Made by a program: the position numbers and the translations under genes
Assembly (NCBI GenBank): GCA_045544455.1
Contig: JAZPYZ010000009.1
Coordinates: 1 to 64,000 of the forward strand
DNA length: 64,000 bases
Direction: 5' to 3'
Source of the DNA: JAZPYZ01 sp045544455
GTDB lineage: Bacteria; Bacillota; Clostridia; Oscillospirales; Acutalibacteraceae
In this document: positions 8,113-16,210 of the stretch, piece after piece
Position numbering within the stretch: the stretch's first letter is position 1
Layout of the letters: each line of letters starts with the position of its first letter
The notes under the pieces: generated by a model
Database searches by the model: none
Seen by the model: only the letters and a program-made list of their open reading frames with translations
Told to the model about the DNA's origin: nothing

Positions 8113-8472
8113 ATGGTGAGCAAGAAAAACAAAAATGAGGCTCGTCAACATCGTCACGCTCGTGTGCGCGGCAAAATCAGCGGTACCGCTGCCTGCCCGC
8201 GTCTGAATGTGTATCGCTCCTCTCAACACATCTATGCACAGATCATTGATGATGTGAAGGGCGTAACACTGGTTGCGGCTTCGAGCGCGGAAAAAGATTT
8301 CGGCGTAAGCGGCGGCAACAAAGAGGGTGCCAAAAAAGTTGGCAAACTGATTGCAGAACGTGCTGCTAAAGCGAAAATCACCGAAGTGGTTTTTGACCGC
8401 AGTGGCTACATCTACCACGGCCGCGTCAAAGAGCTGGCCGAAGGCGCCCGTGAGGGCGGCCTCAAGTTCTAA
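8113..8472 (+). CDS. rplR: 50S ribosomal protein L18
   Basis: At 119 residues it has L18 length, with a basic N-terminal tail (KKNKNEARQHRHARVR) and the conserved C-terminal FDRSGYIYHGRVKELAEGAREGGL. It joins 5S rRNA with L5 in the central protuberance. The gene is 16 bases after rplF. Confidence 0.98.
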   Translation: MVSKKNKNEARQHRHARVRGKISGTAACPRLNVYRSSQHIYAQIIDDVKGVTLVAASSAEKDFGVSGGNKEGAKKVGKLIAERAAKAKITEVVFDRSGYIYHGRVKELAEGAREGGLKF

Positions 8473-8489
8473 GAAAGGGGAGAAAAACT

Positions 8490-8990
8490 TTGGCCATTAT
8501 TGACGCTACATCGATGGAACTTACCGAAAATGTTGTAGCCATTAACCGTGTTAGCAAAACGGTAAAAGGCGGTCGTATTTTCAAATTTGCGGCGCTGGTG
8601 GTTGTCGGCGACGGCAACGGCACCGTGGGCTATGGTTTGGGCAAAGCGGGCGAAGTTCCGGACGCGATTCGCAAAGGAATTGAAGACGCGAAGAAACATT
8701 TAGTCAAGGTCTCGTTAAAAGGAACGACGATCCCCCACGAGGTGATCGGCAAGTTCGGCGCAGGCGAAGTTCTGCTGAAACCGGCTGCCCCCGGTACCGG
8801 TGTTATCGCCGGTGGCGCGGTGCGTGCAGTTATGGAAGCGGCAGGCATTCGTGATATTCGGACGAAGGCTCTCCGTTCGAACAATCCGTGCAACGTCGTT
8901 AGCGCGACTATGAACGGGTTGATGCAGTTGCGTACTGCTGAAGAAGCAGCTGCGATCCGCGGTAAAACCGCGAAAGAAATTTTGGGTTAA
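8490..8990 (+). CDS. rpsE: 30S ribosomal protein S5
   Basis: The 166-residue product shows the S5 double-stranded-RNA-binding segment (RVSKTVKGGRIFKFAALVVVGD) and the GTTIPHEVIGKFGAGEVLLKPA block. It acts in decoding accuracy together with S4. The start is a TTG at 8490 preceded by AAAGGGGAG; no ATG or GTG gives a full N terminus. Confidence 0.97.
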   Translation: MAIIDATSMELTENVVAINRVSKTVKGGRIFKFAALVVVGDGNGTVGYGLGKAGEVPDAIRKGIEDAKKHLVKVSLKGTTIPHEVIGKFGAGEVLLKPAAPGTGVIAGGAVRAVMEAAGIRDIRTKALRSNNPCNVVSATMNGLMQLRTAEEAAAIRGKTAKEILG

Positions 8991-9008
8991 TGGGAGGATT
9001 GGTTTATT

Positions 9009-9206
9009 ATGGCAAAGAAAGCAGCAAGCAAGAAATTGCAAATTAAACTGGTCCACAGCCTCATTGGCCGCAAAAAGGATCAGATTGCTACGGCGCAGTC
9101 GCTGGGTTTGCGCAAAATCGGCGACTGTGTTAGCCAGCCTGATAACGCAGCCACCCAAGGTAAGGTGGCAAAGATTATCCACCTCATCGAGGTAATTGAA
9201 GCGTAA
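9009..9206 (+). CDS. rpmD: 50S ribosomal protein L30
   Basis: This 65-residue protein matches the short bacterial L30 (KLQIKLVHSLIGRKKDQIATAQSLGLRKIG). L30 is a small 23S rRNA binding protein, present in Firmicutes between rpsE and rplO, exactly as here. GGGAGG precedes the ATG. Confidence 0.97.
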   Translation: MAKKAASKKLQIKLVHSLIGRKKDQIATAQSLGLRKIGDCVSQPDNAATQGKVAKIIHLIEVIEA

Positions 9207-9233
9207 GCAAAATCGACAAGGAGGTGCGAAACT

Positions 9234-9674
9234 ATGAAATTACATGAATTGTCTCCGGCCGAAGGCTCTGTCCGCGAGGTCAAGAGAATCGGTAGAGGTC
9301 ATGGTTCCGGTCAAGGTAAAACGGCCGGAAAAGGACACAAAGGTCAGAAGGCGCGTTCCGGCCACGGTATGCGTCCGGGCTTTGAAGGTGGCCAGATGCC
9401 GCTGCAAAGACGCGTTCCGAAACGCGGCTTCAACAATATTTTTGCGACGAAATATGCCATTGTCAATTTGGCTGCGCTGAATTGTTTCGATGATGGTGCG
9501 GTTGTCGATACCGAAGCGATGAAAAACGCCGGTCTGGTGAAAAAGACCTATGACGGTGTGAAAATCCTCGGCAACGGTAACCTCGCAAAGAAATTGACCG
9601 TCAAAGCCGCCGCTTTCTCCGAATCTGCAAAATCGAAAATCGAGACTGCAGGTGGAACGGCGGAGGTGATCTGA
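9234..9674 (+). CDS. rplO: 50S ribosomal protein L15
   Basis: The 146-residue product has the Gly/Arg-rich N-terminal extension (RIGRGHGSGQGKTAGKGHKG) and the PLQRRVPKRGFNN motif of L15. It is needed late in 50S assembly. Its stop is one base from the secY start, as in most bacteria. Confidence 0.98.
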   Translation: MKLHELSPAEGSVREVKRIGRGHGSGQGKTAGKGHKGQKARSGHGMRPGFEGGQMPLQRRVPKRGFNNIFATKYAIVNLAALNCFDDGAVVDTEAMKNAGLVKKTYDGVKILGNGNLAKKLTVKAAAFSESAKSKIETAGGTAEVI

Positions 9675-9675
9675 G

Positions 9676-10992
9676 ATGTTTCAAACGCTCGCTAATGCTT
9701 GGAAAATCGCAGATCTCCGTAAAAAAATCCTGTTTACTATGTTCATCATTCTGATCTTCCGCATCGGTTCCGCAATCACGGTTCCGTTTGTGGATCCGGA
9801 ATTGGTGCGTAGCGCCACTCAAAACGTCTCCGGCGCCATGAGTTATCTGACGCTGTTGTCGGGTGGCGGTTTCTCGGACGCGAGTTTGTTCTCGCTGTCC
9901 ATCACCCCGTATATCAACGCGAGCATCATTATCCAGTTGTTGACGGTGGCGCTTCCGCCGCTGGAACGCTTGGCTAAGGAGGGCGAAGCCGGTCGTAAAA
10001 AGTTGGGTCAAATCACCCGCTATATGACGGTGGTACTCGGCCTGGCACTCGGTATCATGTATTACTTCATGATCCGCAACAACTACGGTGCGTTGGTTAA
10101 ATCGGCACAATCCGGCTTCGGCGCGTGGTTTGCCGGCATCACCATCGTGCTCTGCTTTACGGCAGGCTCGGCGTTGATCATGTGGCTGGGTGAACAGATC
10201 AACGAAAAAGGCATCGGCAACGGCATTTCGATGTTGTTGTTCGCCGGTATCATCTCGCGTGGCCCGGCTGCGCTGAAATACCTGTGCTACGATCTGTTCT
10301 ATACGGCCGGTATCAAACAAATCAGCAACGGCGGTTTGCAGAACGTGATTCTCGCGCCGGTCATTCTGGTTTTGTTCTTGCTGATCATCGGGTTCATCGT
10401 ATTGATCACCGATGCCGAACGGCAGATTCCGGTTCAGTATGCGAAACGCGTTGTGGGACGCAAAATGTATGGAGGCCAAAGCACCTATATTCCGATCAAG
10501 GTCAATATGTCGGGCGTTATGCCGATCATCTTGGCAACCTCGATCATTTCGGTGCCTTCGATTTTGGCGGCCTTCTTCGGTTGGGATAACTGGTTTATCC
10601 GCGTCTTCTCGCAAGGCCACCCGGTCTATCTCACAGTGATGTTCCTGCTCATCATTGCCTTTGGCTTCTTCTATGTGACCATTCAGTACAACCCGGTTGA
10701 AATGGCGAACAACCTTCGTCGTCAATCCGGCGCGATTCCGGGCTTCCGTCCGGGCAAACCGACGTCGGATTTCATCAAACGGATTTTGTTCCGTGTCACA
10801 TTCATTGGGTCGTTGGCACTCGGCATCATCGCGGTATTCCCCGGTTTGTTCGGCATCATTGCCGGCAACAGCTATACCGGCTTGACGCTGGGCGGCACCT
10901 CGGTCATGATCGTGGTCGGCGTTGCGCTTGAAACCACGCAACAGATCGAGAGCCAGATGATGCTCAGACATCATAAAGGCTTCTTGGAGTAA
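9676..10992 (+). CDS. secY: Protein translocase subunit SecY
   Basis: This 438-residue membrane protein forms the protein-conducting channel with SecE and SecG. About ten hydrophobic segments are visible. The plug and pore region (GGGFSDASLFSLSITPYINASII) and the cytoplasmic loops with RIPVQYAKRVVGR-like and RPGKPTSDFIKR sequences, which contact SecA and the ribosome, are all present. It begins one base after the rplO stop, with GGAGGTG inside the end of rplO. Confidence 0.97.
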   Translation: MFQTLANAWKIADLRKKILFTMFIILIFRIGSAITVPFVDPELVRSATQNVSGAMSYLTLLSGGGFSDASLFSLSITPYINASIIIQLLTVALPPLERLAKEGEAGRKKLGQITRYMTVVLGLALGIMYYFMIRNNYGALVKSAQSGFGAWFAGITIVLCFTAGSALIMWLGEQINEKGIGNGISMLLFAGIISRGPAALKYLCYDLFYTAGIKQISNGGLQNVILAPVILVLFLLIIGFIVLITDAERQIPVQYAKRVVGRKMYGGQSTYIPIKVNMSGVMPIILATSIISVPSILAAFFGWDNWFIRVFSQGHPVYLTVMFLLIIAFGFFYVTIQYNPVEMANNLRRQSGAIPGFRPGKPTSDFIKRILFRVTFIGSLALGIIAVFPGLFGIIAGNSYTGLTLGGTSVMIVVGVALETTQQIESQMMLRHHKGFLE

Positions 10993-11041
10993 TGCCCTTC
11001 GATAAAGGGTGATCGGTACTCCGGATCTACAACGAAACGAA

Positions 11042-11076
11042 CGGTTAGATGACGGGGCCAACCCGTCATCTAACCG
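11042..11076 (+). promoter_or_regulatory. Perfect 15-bp hairpin between secY and adk, no U tract
   Basis: Bases 11042-11056 pair perfectly with 11062-11076 around a 5-base loop (GCCAA). No T run follows, so it does not look like an intrinsic terminator. Its position midway through the super-operon suggests RNA processing, message stabilisation or partial attenuation; the role is an inference. Confidence 0.75.
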
Positions 11077-11107
11077 GCCAGATTCGACTCATAAGGAGGA
11101 CATGTTC

Positions 11108-11743
11108 ATGAAGCTGATTATGTTAGGCGCCCCCGGCGCCGGCAAAGGGACCCAGGCGGAAGTCATCAGTGACACCCTGAAGATCCCGACTATTTCCACG
11201 GGTAACATTATCCGTGAAGCGCTGAAAAGCGGCACCGAAATGGGCGTAAAAGCCAAAGAGTACATGGATTCGGGTCGTTTGGTTCCCGACGACGTTGTCA
11301 TCGGGATCATCAAAGATCGTTTAGCGCAGGATGACTGTGCAAACGGATTCATTCTCGACGGTTTTCCGCGTACCATTCCGCAAGCCGAGGCACTTGACCG
11401 TATGGGTGTTGAGATCGATCGCGTCATTGAAATTTATGTCGCGGACGAAACGATTGCCCAGCGTGTATCGGGTCGCCGTGTCTGCCCACAATGTGGTGCA
11501 TCGTACCACGTCGAGTACAAAAAACCGACGGTGGAAAACGTGTGCGACCGTTGTGGCGATACCCTTGTTCAGCGCAAGGATGACCAACCGGAAACGGTAC
11601 ATGAGCGCTTGAAGGTGTATCATGACCAAACCGAACCGCTGAAAGATTACTATGCAGCACAAAACAAGCTGGTAGTGGTTGAAGGACAGGAAGACGTGGC
11701 CGATACCACGAAACTGACCTTGGCGGCGGTACAGAAAGTTTGA
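11108..11743 (+). CDS. adk: Adenylate kinase, zinc-LID type
   Basis: This 211-residue enzyme converts ATP and AMP to two ADP. The P-loop GAPGAGKGT is at residues 7-15 and the DGFPRT AMP-site motif at 84-89. The LID has four cysteines (C126, C129, C146, C149) that bind zinc, as in many Gram-positive enzymes. ATG 11108 has AAGGAGGA at a proper 7-base spacing; the in-frame ATG at 11102 is too close to it. Confidence 0.97.
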   Translation: MKLIMLGAPGAGKGTQAEVISDTLKIPTISTGNIIREALKSGTEMGVKAKEYMDSGRLVPDDVVIGIIKDRLAQDDCANGFILDGFPRTIPQAEALDRMGVEIDRVIEIYVADETIAQRVSGRRVCPQCGASYHVEYKKPTVENVCDRCGDTLVQRKDDQPETVHERLKVYHDQTEPLKDYYAAQNKLVVVEGQEDVADTTKLTLAAVQKV

Positions 11744-11747
11744 TCGT

Positions 11748-12494
11748 ATGATTACCATCAAAAACAGTCGTGAACTTGCCCTGATGCGCGAAGCGTGCAT
11801 CGTCTCGGCAAGGGCGCTGAAACTTGCAGGCGAAGCGGTCGAACCCGGTGTCACGACCGGTGAGATCGATGAACTTGTCCGCAAGTATATCGAGAGCCAG
11901 GGAGCCAAACCCTCGTTCCTCGGCTACGGCGGATTTACGGGCAGCGCTTGTGTTTCGATTAACGAAACGGTTATCCACGGCATACCGGGCAAACGCGTGA
12001 TCAAAGCAGGCGATATCGTCAGCATTGATGTGGGCGCGTATTTGAACGGATACCATGGTGACAATGCCGCCACCTTTGCGGCCGGCGATGTATCGCAAGA
12101 GGCACAAGCCTTGATGGATGCAACGCGCGAAAGTCTGTATGAAGGCATCAACGCCGCGAAAGCAGGCAACCGCATCGGCGACATTAGCGCCGCGGTACAA
12201 CGGTATGTCGAGGTACGTGGTTACTCGGTTGTACGGCAATTTGTCGGCCACGGAGTAGGCACGGACCTGCACGAAGACCCCAGCGTACCTAATTTCGGTA
12301 CTCCCGGTCGGGGCCCTCGGTTGTTACCGGGGATGACTCTGGCCATCGAACCCATGATCAACGCGGGCGTGCCCGACGTCGAGATCTTGGGTGACGGATG
12401 GACGACGGTGACCAAAGACGGGAAACTGTCTGCTCACTTTGAGCACACGGTGGCCATCACGCCGGACGGACCGGTCATCTTGACCAAACCGTAA
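11748..12494 (+). CDS. map: Methionine aminopeptidase, type I
   Basis: This 248-residue enzyme removes the initiator methionine from new proteins. The five metal ligands of the M24A fold are visible (D94, D105, H168, E201, E232), and H77 matches the catalytic histidine. It lacks the N-terminal SEC-C zinc extension seen in some relatives. It starts 4 bases after adk and is likely translated by coupled re-initiation, since only a weak ribosome site precedes it. Confidence 0.97.
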   Translation: MITIKNSRELALMREACIVSARALKLAGEAVEPGVTTGEIDELVRKYIESQGAKPSFLGYGGFTGSACVSINETVIHGIPGKRVIKAGDIVSIDVGAYLNGYHGDNAATFAAGDVSQEAQALMDATRESLYEGINAAKAGNRIGDISAAVQRYVEVRGYSVVRQFVGHGVGTDLHEDPSVPNFGTPGRGPRLLPGMTLAIEPMINAGVPDVEILGDGWTTVTKDGKLSAHFEHTVAITPDGPVILTKP

Positions 12495-12509
12495 AGGCGG
12501 GTGTCCCGT

Positions 12510-12752
12510 ATGCAAAAAGGAAGGATCGTTGTCCCCAACGCCGGTAAAGATCAAGGCAAACGGATGGCGGTGTTATCGGTAGATGAACACGGTGTTTACA
12601 TCGTAAACGGACGTGAGCATCCGCTGGATCGCCCTAAGCGGAAAAATCCGCGTCATCTGATTGTTTTGGATCAAACCGTAGCGCAATCCGATATGGAAAC
12701 CAATCGAACGTTGCGACGCGCGCTGGCACAGCCGGCCGTATCGCCCAAGTGA
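12510..12752 (+). CDS. KOW-domain RNA-binding protein (L14e/L6e/L27e-like)
   Basis: This 80-residue basic protein has an N-terminal KOW-like strand pair (GRIVVPNAGKDQGKRMAVL) and ends in a variable tail. In Firmicutes a gene of this type lies between map and infA, as here (ybzG in Bacillus subtilis), and is thought to be ribosome associated. ATG 12510 is chosen over the GTG at 12501, which touches the AAAGGCGGG ribosome site. Confidence 0.85.
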   Translation: MQKGRIVVPNAGKDQGKRMAVLSVDEHGVYIVNGREHPLDRPKRKNPRHLIVLDQTVAQSDMETNRTLRRALAQPAVSPK

Positions 12753-12774
12753 TTTACGAGAAAGAGGTTATTTC

Positions 12775-12993
12775 ATGTCTAAGACGGATGTTATCGAATT
12801 AGAAGGTACTGTGGTAGAAGCTTTACCGAACGCCACTTTTCAGGTAGAGCTCGCCAACGGTCATCAAATTTTGGCGCACATTTCCGGCAAATTGCGGATG
12901 AACTTCATCCGGATCTTGCCGGGCGACAAAGTGACGGTGGAGATGTCCCCGTATGATTTGACCAAAGGGCGCATCACATGGCGTACAAAATAA
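12775..12993 (+). CDS. infA: Translation initiation factor IF-1
   Basis: The 72-residue OB-fold protein has the IF-1 sequence (DVIELEGTVVEALPNATFQVEL and HISGKLRMNFIRILPGDKV). It occupies the 30S A site during initiation. AAAGAGG lies ahead of the ATG. It follows the KOW gene by 22 bases. Confidence 0.98.
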   Translation: MSKTDVIELEGTVVEALPNATFQVELANGHQILAHISGKLRMNFIRILPGDKVTVEMSPYDLTKGRITWRTK

Positions 12994-13043
12994 GTAAGGC
13001 AGAATAACAAGAATTTGCGTTACAAACGCAGGGAGGTATCTTT

Positions 13044-13157
13044 ATGAAAGTCAGACCTTCTGTCAAGAAAATTTGCGAAAAGTGCAAAGTAATCAAACGC
13101 AAAGGCCGCATCATGGTTATTTGCGAAAACCCGAAGCATAAGCAGCGTCAGGGTTAA
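13044..13157 (+). CDS. rpmJ: 50S ribosomal protein L36, zinc-binding form
   Basis: This 37-residue protein has the C+ L36 zinc site (C11, C14, C27, H32) and the usual start MKVRPSVKKIC. GGGAGG precedes the ATG by 9 bases. It is the smallest gene of the operon, between infA and rpsM. Confidence 0.97.
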   Translation: MKVRPSVKKICEKCKVIKRKGRIMVICENPKHKQRQG

Positions 13158-13216
13158 GACCCGGACAGACAAACTTTTGTGTCACACGACACAAAACCGA
13201 AAGGAAGGAATTTTTT

Positions 13217-13585
13217 ATGGCGCGTATAGCTGGTGTAGACCTGCCTAGAGATAAGCGTATCGAAATCGGCCTGACCTATATCTATGGTCTCGGTCGTAAA
13301 TCCGCGTCGGATATCCTTGCGGCGACCGGCGTTAATCCGGACACCCGTGTACGGGATCTGACCGAAGAAGACGTTTCGAAATTGCGTGAATACATCGATC
13401 ATAACTATACGGTGGAAGGCGACCTGCGTCGCGATGTGGCGTTCGATATCAAACGCCTGATCGAAATCGGCAGTTATCGCGGACTTCGTCACCGTAAAGG
13501 ACTTCCGGTTCGCGGCCAACGTTCGAAGACGAACGCCCGTACCCGTAAAGGTCCGAAGAAAACCATGGCCAACAAGAAGAAATAA
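13217..13585 (+). CDS. rpsM: 30S ribosomal protein S13
   Basis: The 122-residue product begins MARIAGVDLPRDKRIEIGLTYIYG and ends with the basic RGQRSKTNARTRKGP tail that contacts P-site tRNA. A strong ribosome site (AAAGGAAGG) precedes the ATG. It opens the alpha-operon block rpsM-rpsK-rpsD-rpoA-rplQ. Confidence 0.98.
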   Translation: MARIAGVDLPRDKRIEIGLTYIYGLGRKSASDILAATGVNPDTRVRDLTEEDVSKLREYIDHNYTVEGDLRRDVAFDIKRLIEIGSYRGLRHRKGLPVRGQRSKTNARTRKGPKKTMANKKK

Positions 13586-13600
13586 GCAGGAGGGATAAGA

Positions 13601-14011
13601 ATGGCTGCTGCAAAAACAACTGCGCGCAAAGGTGCTACCACCCGTCGCCGCAAAGAACGCAAAAATATTGAGCGTGGCGCCGCACATATCCAGTCCACGT
13701 TCAACAACACCATTGTCACCATTTCCGACTTGCAGGGCAACGCGTTGTCCTGGGCAAGTGCCGGTGAACTCGGTTTCCGCGGTTCGCGGAAATCCACCCC
13801 GTTCGCGGCTCAAACCGCTGCGGAAACCGCTGCCAAAGCGGCGATGGAACACGGTTTGAAAACCGTCGAAGTGTATGTTAAAGGCCCGGGCGCCGGCCGT
13901 GAAGCCGCGATCCGTGCTCTGCAAGCGGCGGGCTTGGAAGTTACGATGATCAAAGACGTAACCCCGATTCCCCATAACGGTTGCCGTCCGCCGAAAAGAA
14001 GACGCGTGTAA
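13601..14011 (+). CDS. rpsK: 30S ribosomal protein S11
   Basis: This 136-residue protein has the S11 core (HIQSTFNNTIVTISDLQGN, then SAGELGFRGSRKSTPFAAQ) and ends with the highly conserved DVTPIPHNGCRPPKRRRV. It lines the mRNA exit region of the 30S platform. The N terminus is Arg/Lys rich. It follows rpsM by 15 bases. Confidence 0.98.
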   Translation: MAAAKTTARKGATTRRRKERKNIERGAAHIQSTFNNTIVTISDLQGNALSWASAGELGFRGSRKSTPFAAQTAAETAAKAAMEHGLKTVEVYVKGPGAGREAAIRALQAAGLEVTMIKDVTPIPHNGCRPPKRRRV

Positions 14012-14026
14012 TGGGAGGTATAACAA

Positions 14027-14656
14027 ATGGCTAGATATACCGGTGCGGTGTGCCGCTTGTGCCGCCGCGAAGGACAAAAACTCTTTTTGAAGGGCGAGCG
14101 TTGCTATACCGGCAAATGTGCAATCGATCGTCGTTCGTATGCGCCGGGCCAACACGGCCAAGCGCGTACCCGTAAAGCTTCGGAATACGGTAAACAATTG
14201 CGTACCAAACAGATCGCAAGACGTTACTACGGTGTTCTCGAAGGTCAATTCCGTCATTATTTTGAAATGGCTGAAAAAATGCCGGGCGTAACGGGTGAAA
14301 ACCTGCTCCGCTTGCTCGAATCCCGTTTGGATAACGTTGTGTATCGTCTGGGCTTCGGCAGCTCCCGTGCGGAAGCTCGTCAGCTGGTCACGCAAGGTCA
14401 CTTCACGGTCAACGGCCGCAAAGTGAACATTCCGTCTTACCTGACAAAGGTCGGCATGACCGTCGCGGTAAAAGATACCAGCCGCGGGCTCGGCAAAATC
14501 AAAGGCATCGTGGAAGCCAATGGCTCTCGCCCGATTCCGAAATGGTTGGAAGCCGACCGTGAAAAACTCGAAGCAAAAATCGTAGCGGTTCCGGAACGTG
14601 CCGACATCGATCTGCCGATTGAGGAAACCCTCATCGTCGAGTTGTACTCCAAATAA
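14027..14656 (+). CDS. rpsD: 30S ribosomal protein S4, zinc-binding form
   Basis: The 209-residue product has an N-terminal four-cysteine zinc site (C9, C12, C26, C31) and the S4 RNA-binding domain (RLDNVVYRLGFGSSRAEARQ, about residues 98-160). S4 initiates 30S assembly. The cysteine-bearing form is typical of Clostridia. It is separated from rpoA by 80 bases. Confidence 0.98.
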   Translation: MARYTGAVCRLCRREGQKLFLKGERCYTGKCAIDRRSYAPGQHGQARTRKASEYGKQLRTKQIARRYYGVLEGQFRHYFEMAEKMPGVTGENLLRLLESRLDNVVYRLGFGSSRAEARQLVTQGHFTVNGRKVNIPSYLTKVGMTVAVKDTSRGLGKIKGIVEANGSRPIPKWLEADREKLEAKIVAVPERADIDLPIEETLIVELYSK

Positions 14657-14736
14657 TTTTAAAATACACACCGGAGACAGGCGTTGCCGTGGTATCGGCT
14701 GCGGTAACCGCCTCTCTGTAATAAGGAGGGTTTTGA

Positions 14737-15690
14737 ATGATTGAAATTGAAAAGCCCAGAATCGAAGCCTTAGATCTCGCTGCAGACGGTACGTACGGCA
14801 AATTCGTTGTCGAACCGTTGGAACGCGGATACGGAACGACCCTCGGTAACAGCTTACGCCGTGTACTGTTGTCGTCGTTACCGGGCGTTGCTGTTACTTC
14901 GATCAAAATCAACGGAATCCTGCACGAATTCTCCACCATCGAAGGTGTAAAAGAAGACGTGACGGAAATCGTATTGAACATCAAAGGCCTGATCGCGAAA
15001 ATCAACGGAGAAGGCCCGAAAACGGTGTACATCGAAGCCGAAGGCCCCGGCGCCGTAACGGCCGGTTCGATCAAATGCGACAGTGAAGTAGAACTGTTGG
15101 ATCCGGACATGCACATCGCGACGCTTGGCGAAGGTGCCAAACTCAGCATGGAAATCACGCTGGATAAAGGTCGCGGCTATGTTCCGGCAGAACGCAACAA
15201 GCAAAACTTAGCACCGGCCATCGGTGTGATTCCGGTCGACTCGATCTACACGCCGGTGATCAAAGTTAACTACACGGTTGAAAACACCCGTGTTGGTCAG
15301 ATCACCGACTTTGACAAACTGACGCTGGAAGTGTGGACCAACGGCACCATCGCGGCTAAAGAAGCGGTATCGCTCGGCGCGAAAGTGCTTACCGAACACC
15401 TCAACCTGTTTGTCGACCTGTCGGGCGATGCCTATGCCGGCGACTCCATCATGGTAGTCACCGCAGGCGACGATCGCGGCAAGGTGTTGGAGATGACCAT
15501 CGAAGAACTCGACCTGTCGGTTCGTTCGTTCAACTGCTTGAAACGTGCCGGTATCAACACGGTCGAAGATTTGATCAGCAAGACCGAAGAGGATATGATG
15601 AAAGTCCGCAACCTCGGTCGCAAATCGCTTGAAGAAGTCATCAACAAATTGGAATCGCTCGGCTATGCGCTGCGTTCCGAAGAAGACTAA
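14737..15690 (+). CDS. rpoA: DNA-directed RNA polymerase alpha subunit
   Basis: This 317-residue protein has the alpha N-terminal domain that dimerises and scaffolds beta and beta' (GYGTTLGNSLRRVLLSSLPG near residue 30), a linker, and the C-terminal domain (about 245-317; LKRAGINTVEDL and NLGRKSLEEV) that contacts promoters and activators. AAGGAGG is 8 bases before the ATG. It follows rpsD, as in most bacteria. Confidence 0.98.
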   Translation: MIEIEKPRIEALDLAADGTYGKFVVEPLERGYGTTLGNSLRRVLLSSLPGVAVTSIKINGILHEFSTIEGVKEDVTEIVLNIKGLIAKINGEGPKTVYIEAEGPGAVTAGSIKCDSEVELLDPDMHIATLGEGAKLSMEITLDKGRGYVPAERNKQNLAPAIGVIPVDSIYTPVIKVNYTVENTRVGQITDFDKLTLEVWTNGTIAAKEAVSLGAKVLTEHLNLFVDLSGDAYAGDSIMVVTAGDDRGKVLEMTIEELDLSVRSFNCLKRAGINTVEDLISKTEEDMMKVRNLGRKSLEEVINKLESLGYALRSEED

Positions 15691-15731
15691 CGAATTTCGG
15701 TTTTTGACAACCTAAGAAGGAGTGAATTCAA

Positions 15732-16076
15732 ATGCCCGGAACCAGAAAACTCGGCCGCCCGACCGCTTCGCGTCTGGCGATGCTCAGAGCTATGGTCACC
15801 TTCCTGCTTGAGAAGGGTCGCATTGAAACCACCGTTACCCGCGCGAAAGAAGTGCGCTCGATGACGGAAAAAATGATCACCATCGCGAAAGAGCCCACCT
15901 TGGCGAACAAACGCCTGGTGTACGCTTTCGTTACTAAAGAAAGCGTCAGCAAAAAATTATTTGATGAAATTGCTCCGGCTTATGCCGAACGCAACGGCGG
16001 TTACACCCGCATCATCAAAACCGGCGCTCGTCGTGGCGACGCGGCGGAAATGGCTATCATCGAACTGGTGAAATAA
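15732..16076 (+). CDS. rplQ: 50S ribosomal protein L17
   Basis: The 114-residue product begins with the L17 block RKLGRPTASRLAMLRAMVTFLL and ends with the RRGDAAEMAIIELVK tail. It is the last gene of the super-operon: an intrinsic terminator follows within 20 bases. The energy-coupling ABC genes that often follow rplQ in Firmicutes are absent. Confidence 0.98.
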   Translation: MPGTRKLGRPTASRLAMLRAMVTFLLEKGRIETTVTRAKEVRSMTEKMITIAKEPTLANKRLVYAFVTKESVSKKLFDEIAPAYAERNGGYTRIIKTGARRGDAAEMAIIELVK

Positions 16077-16093
16077 TCATTTCAAACAACGTG

Positions 16094-16126
16094 AAAACGA
16101 CCATCCGAAAGGATGGTCGTTTTTTT
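16094..16126 (+). terminator. Intrinsic terminator of the ribosomal super-operon
   Basis: An 11-bp stem (AACGACCATCC with GGATGGTCGTT) closed by a GAAA tetraloop is followed by a T7 run. On the other strand the stem is followed by T4 only, so it may act weakly on the convergent transporter gene. Confidence 0.93.
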
Positions 16127-16210
16127 GTGTCACAAAAGGCGCGCAAAAACGTAGACGGATTTCGATTAACCGGTGATATGAACGTCCATGAATATGTACT
16201 CATCACCGAT

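Noticed and set aside
9601..11061. Long minus-strand reading frame (486 residues) opposite secY
   Set aside because: It has very biased, His/Asp/Arg-rich composition, no ribosome site and lies exactly antisense to an intact secY; it is a shadow frame.
16127..16210. CGGTGAT/ATCACCG inverted repeat after the transporter gene as a terminator
   Set aside because: The loop is over 20 bases and no T run follows on the minus strand, so it does not qualify.
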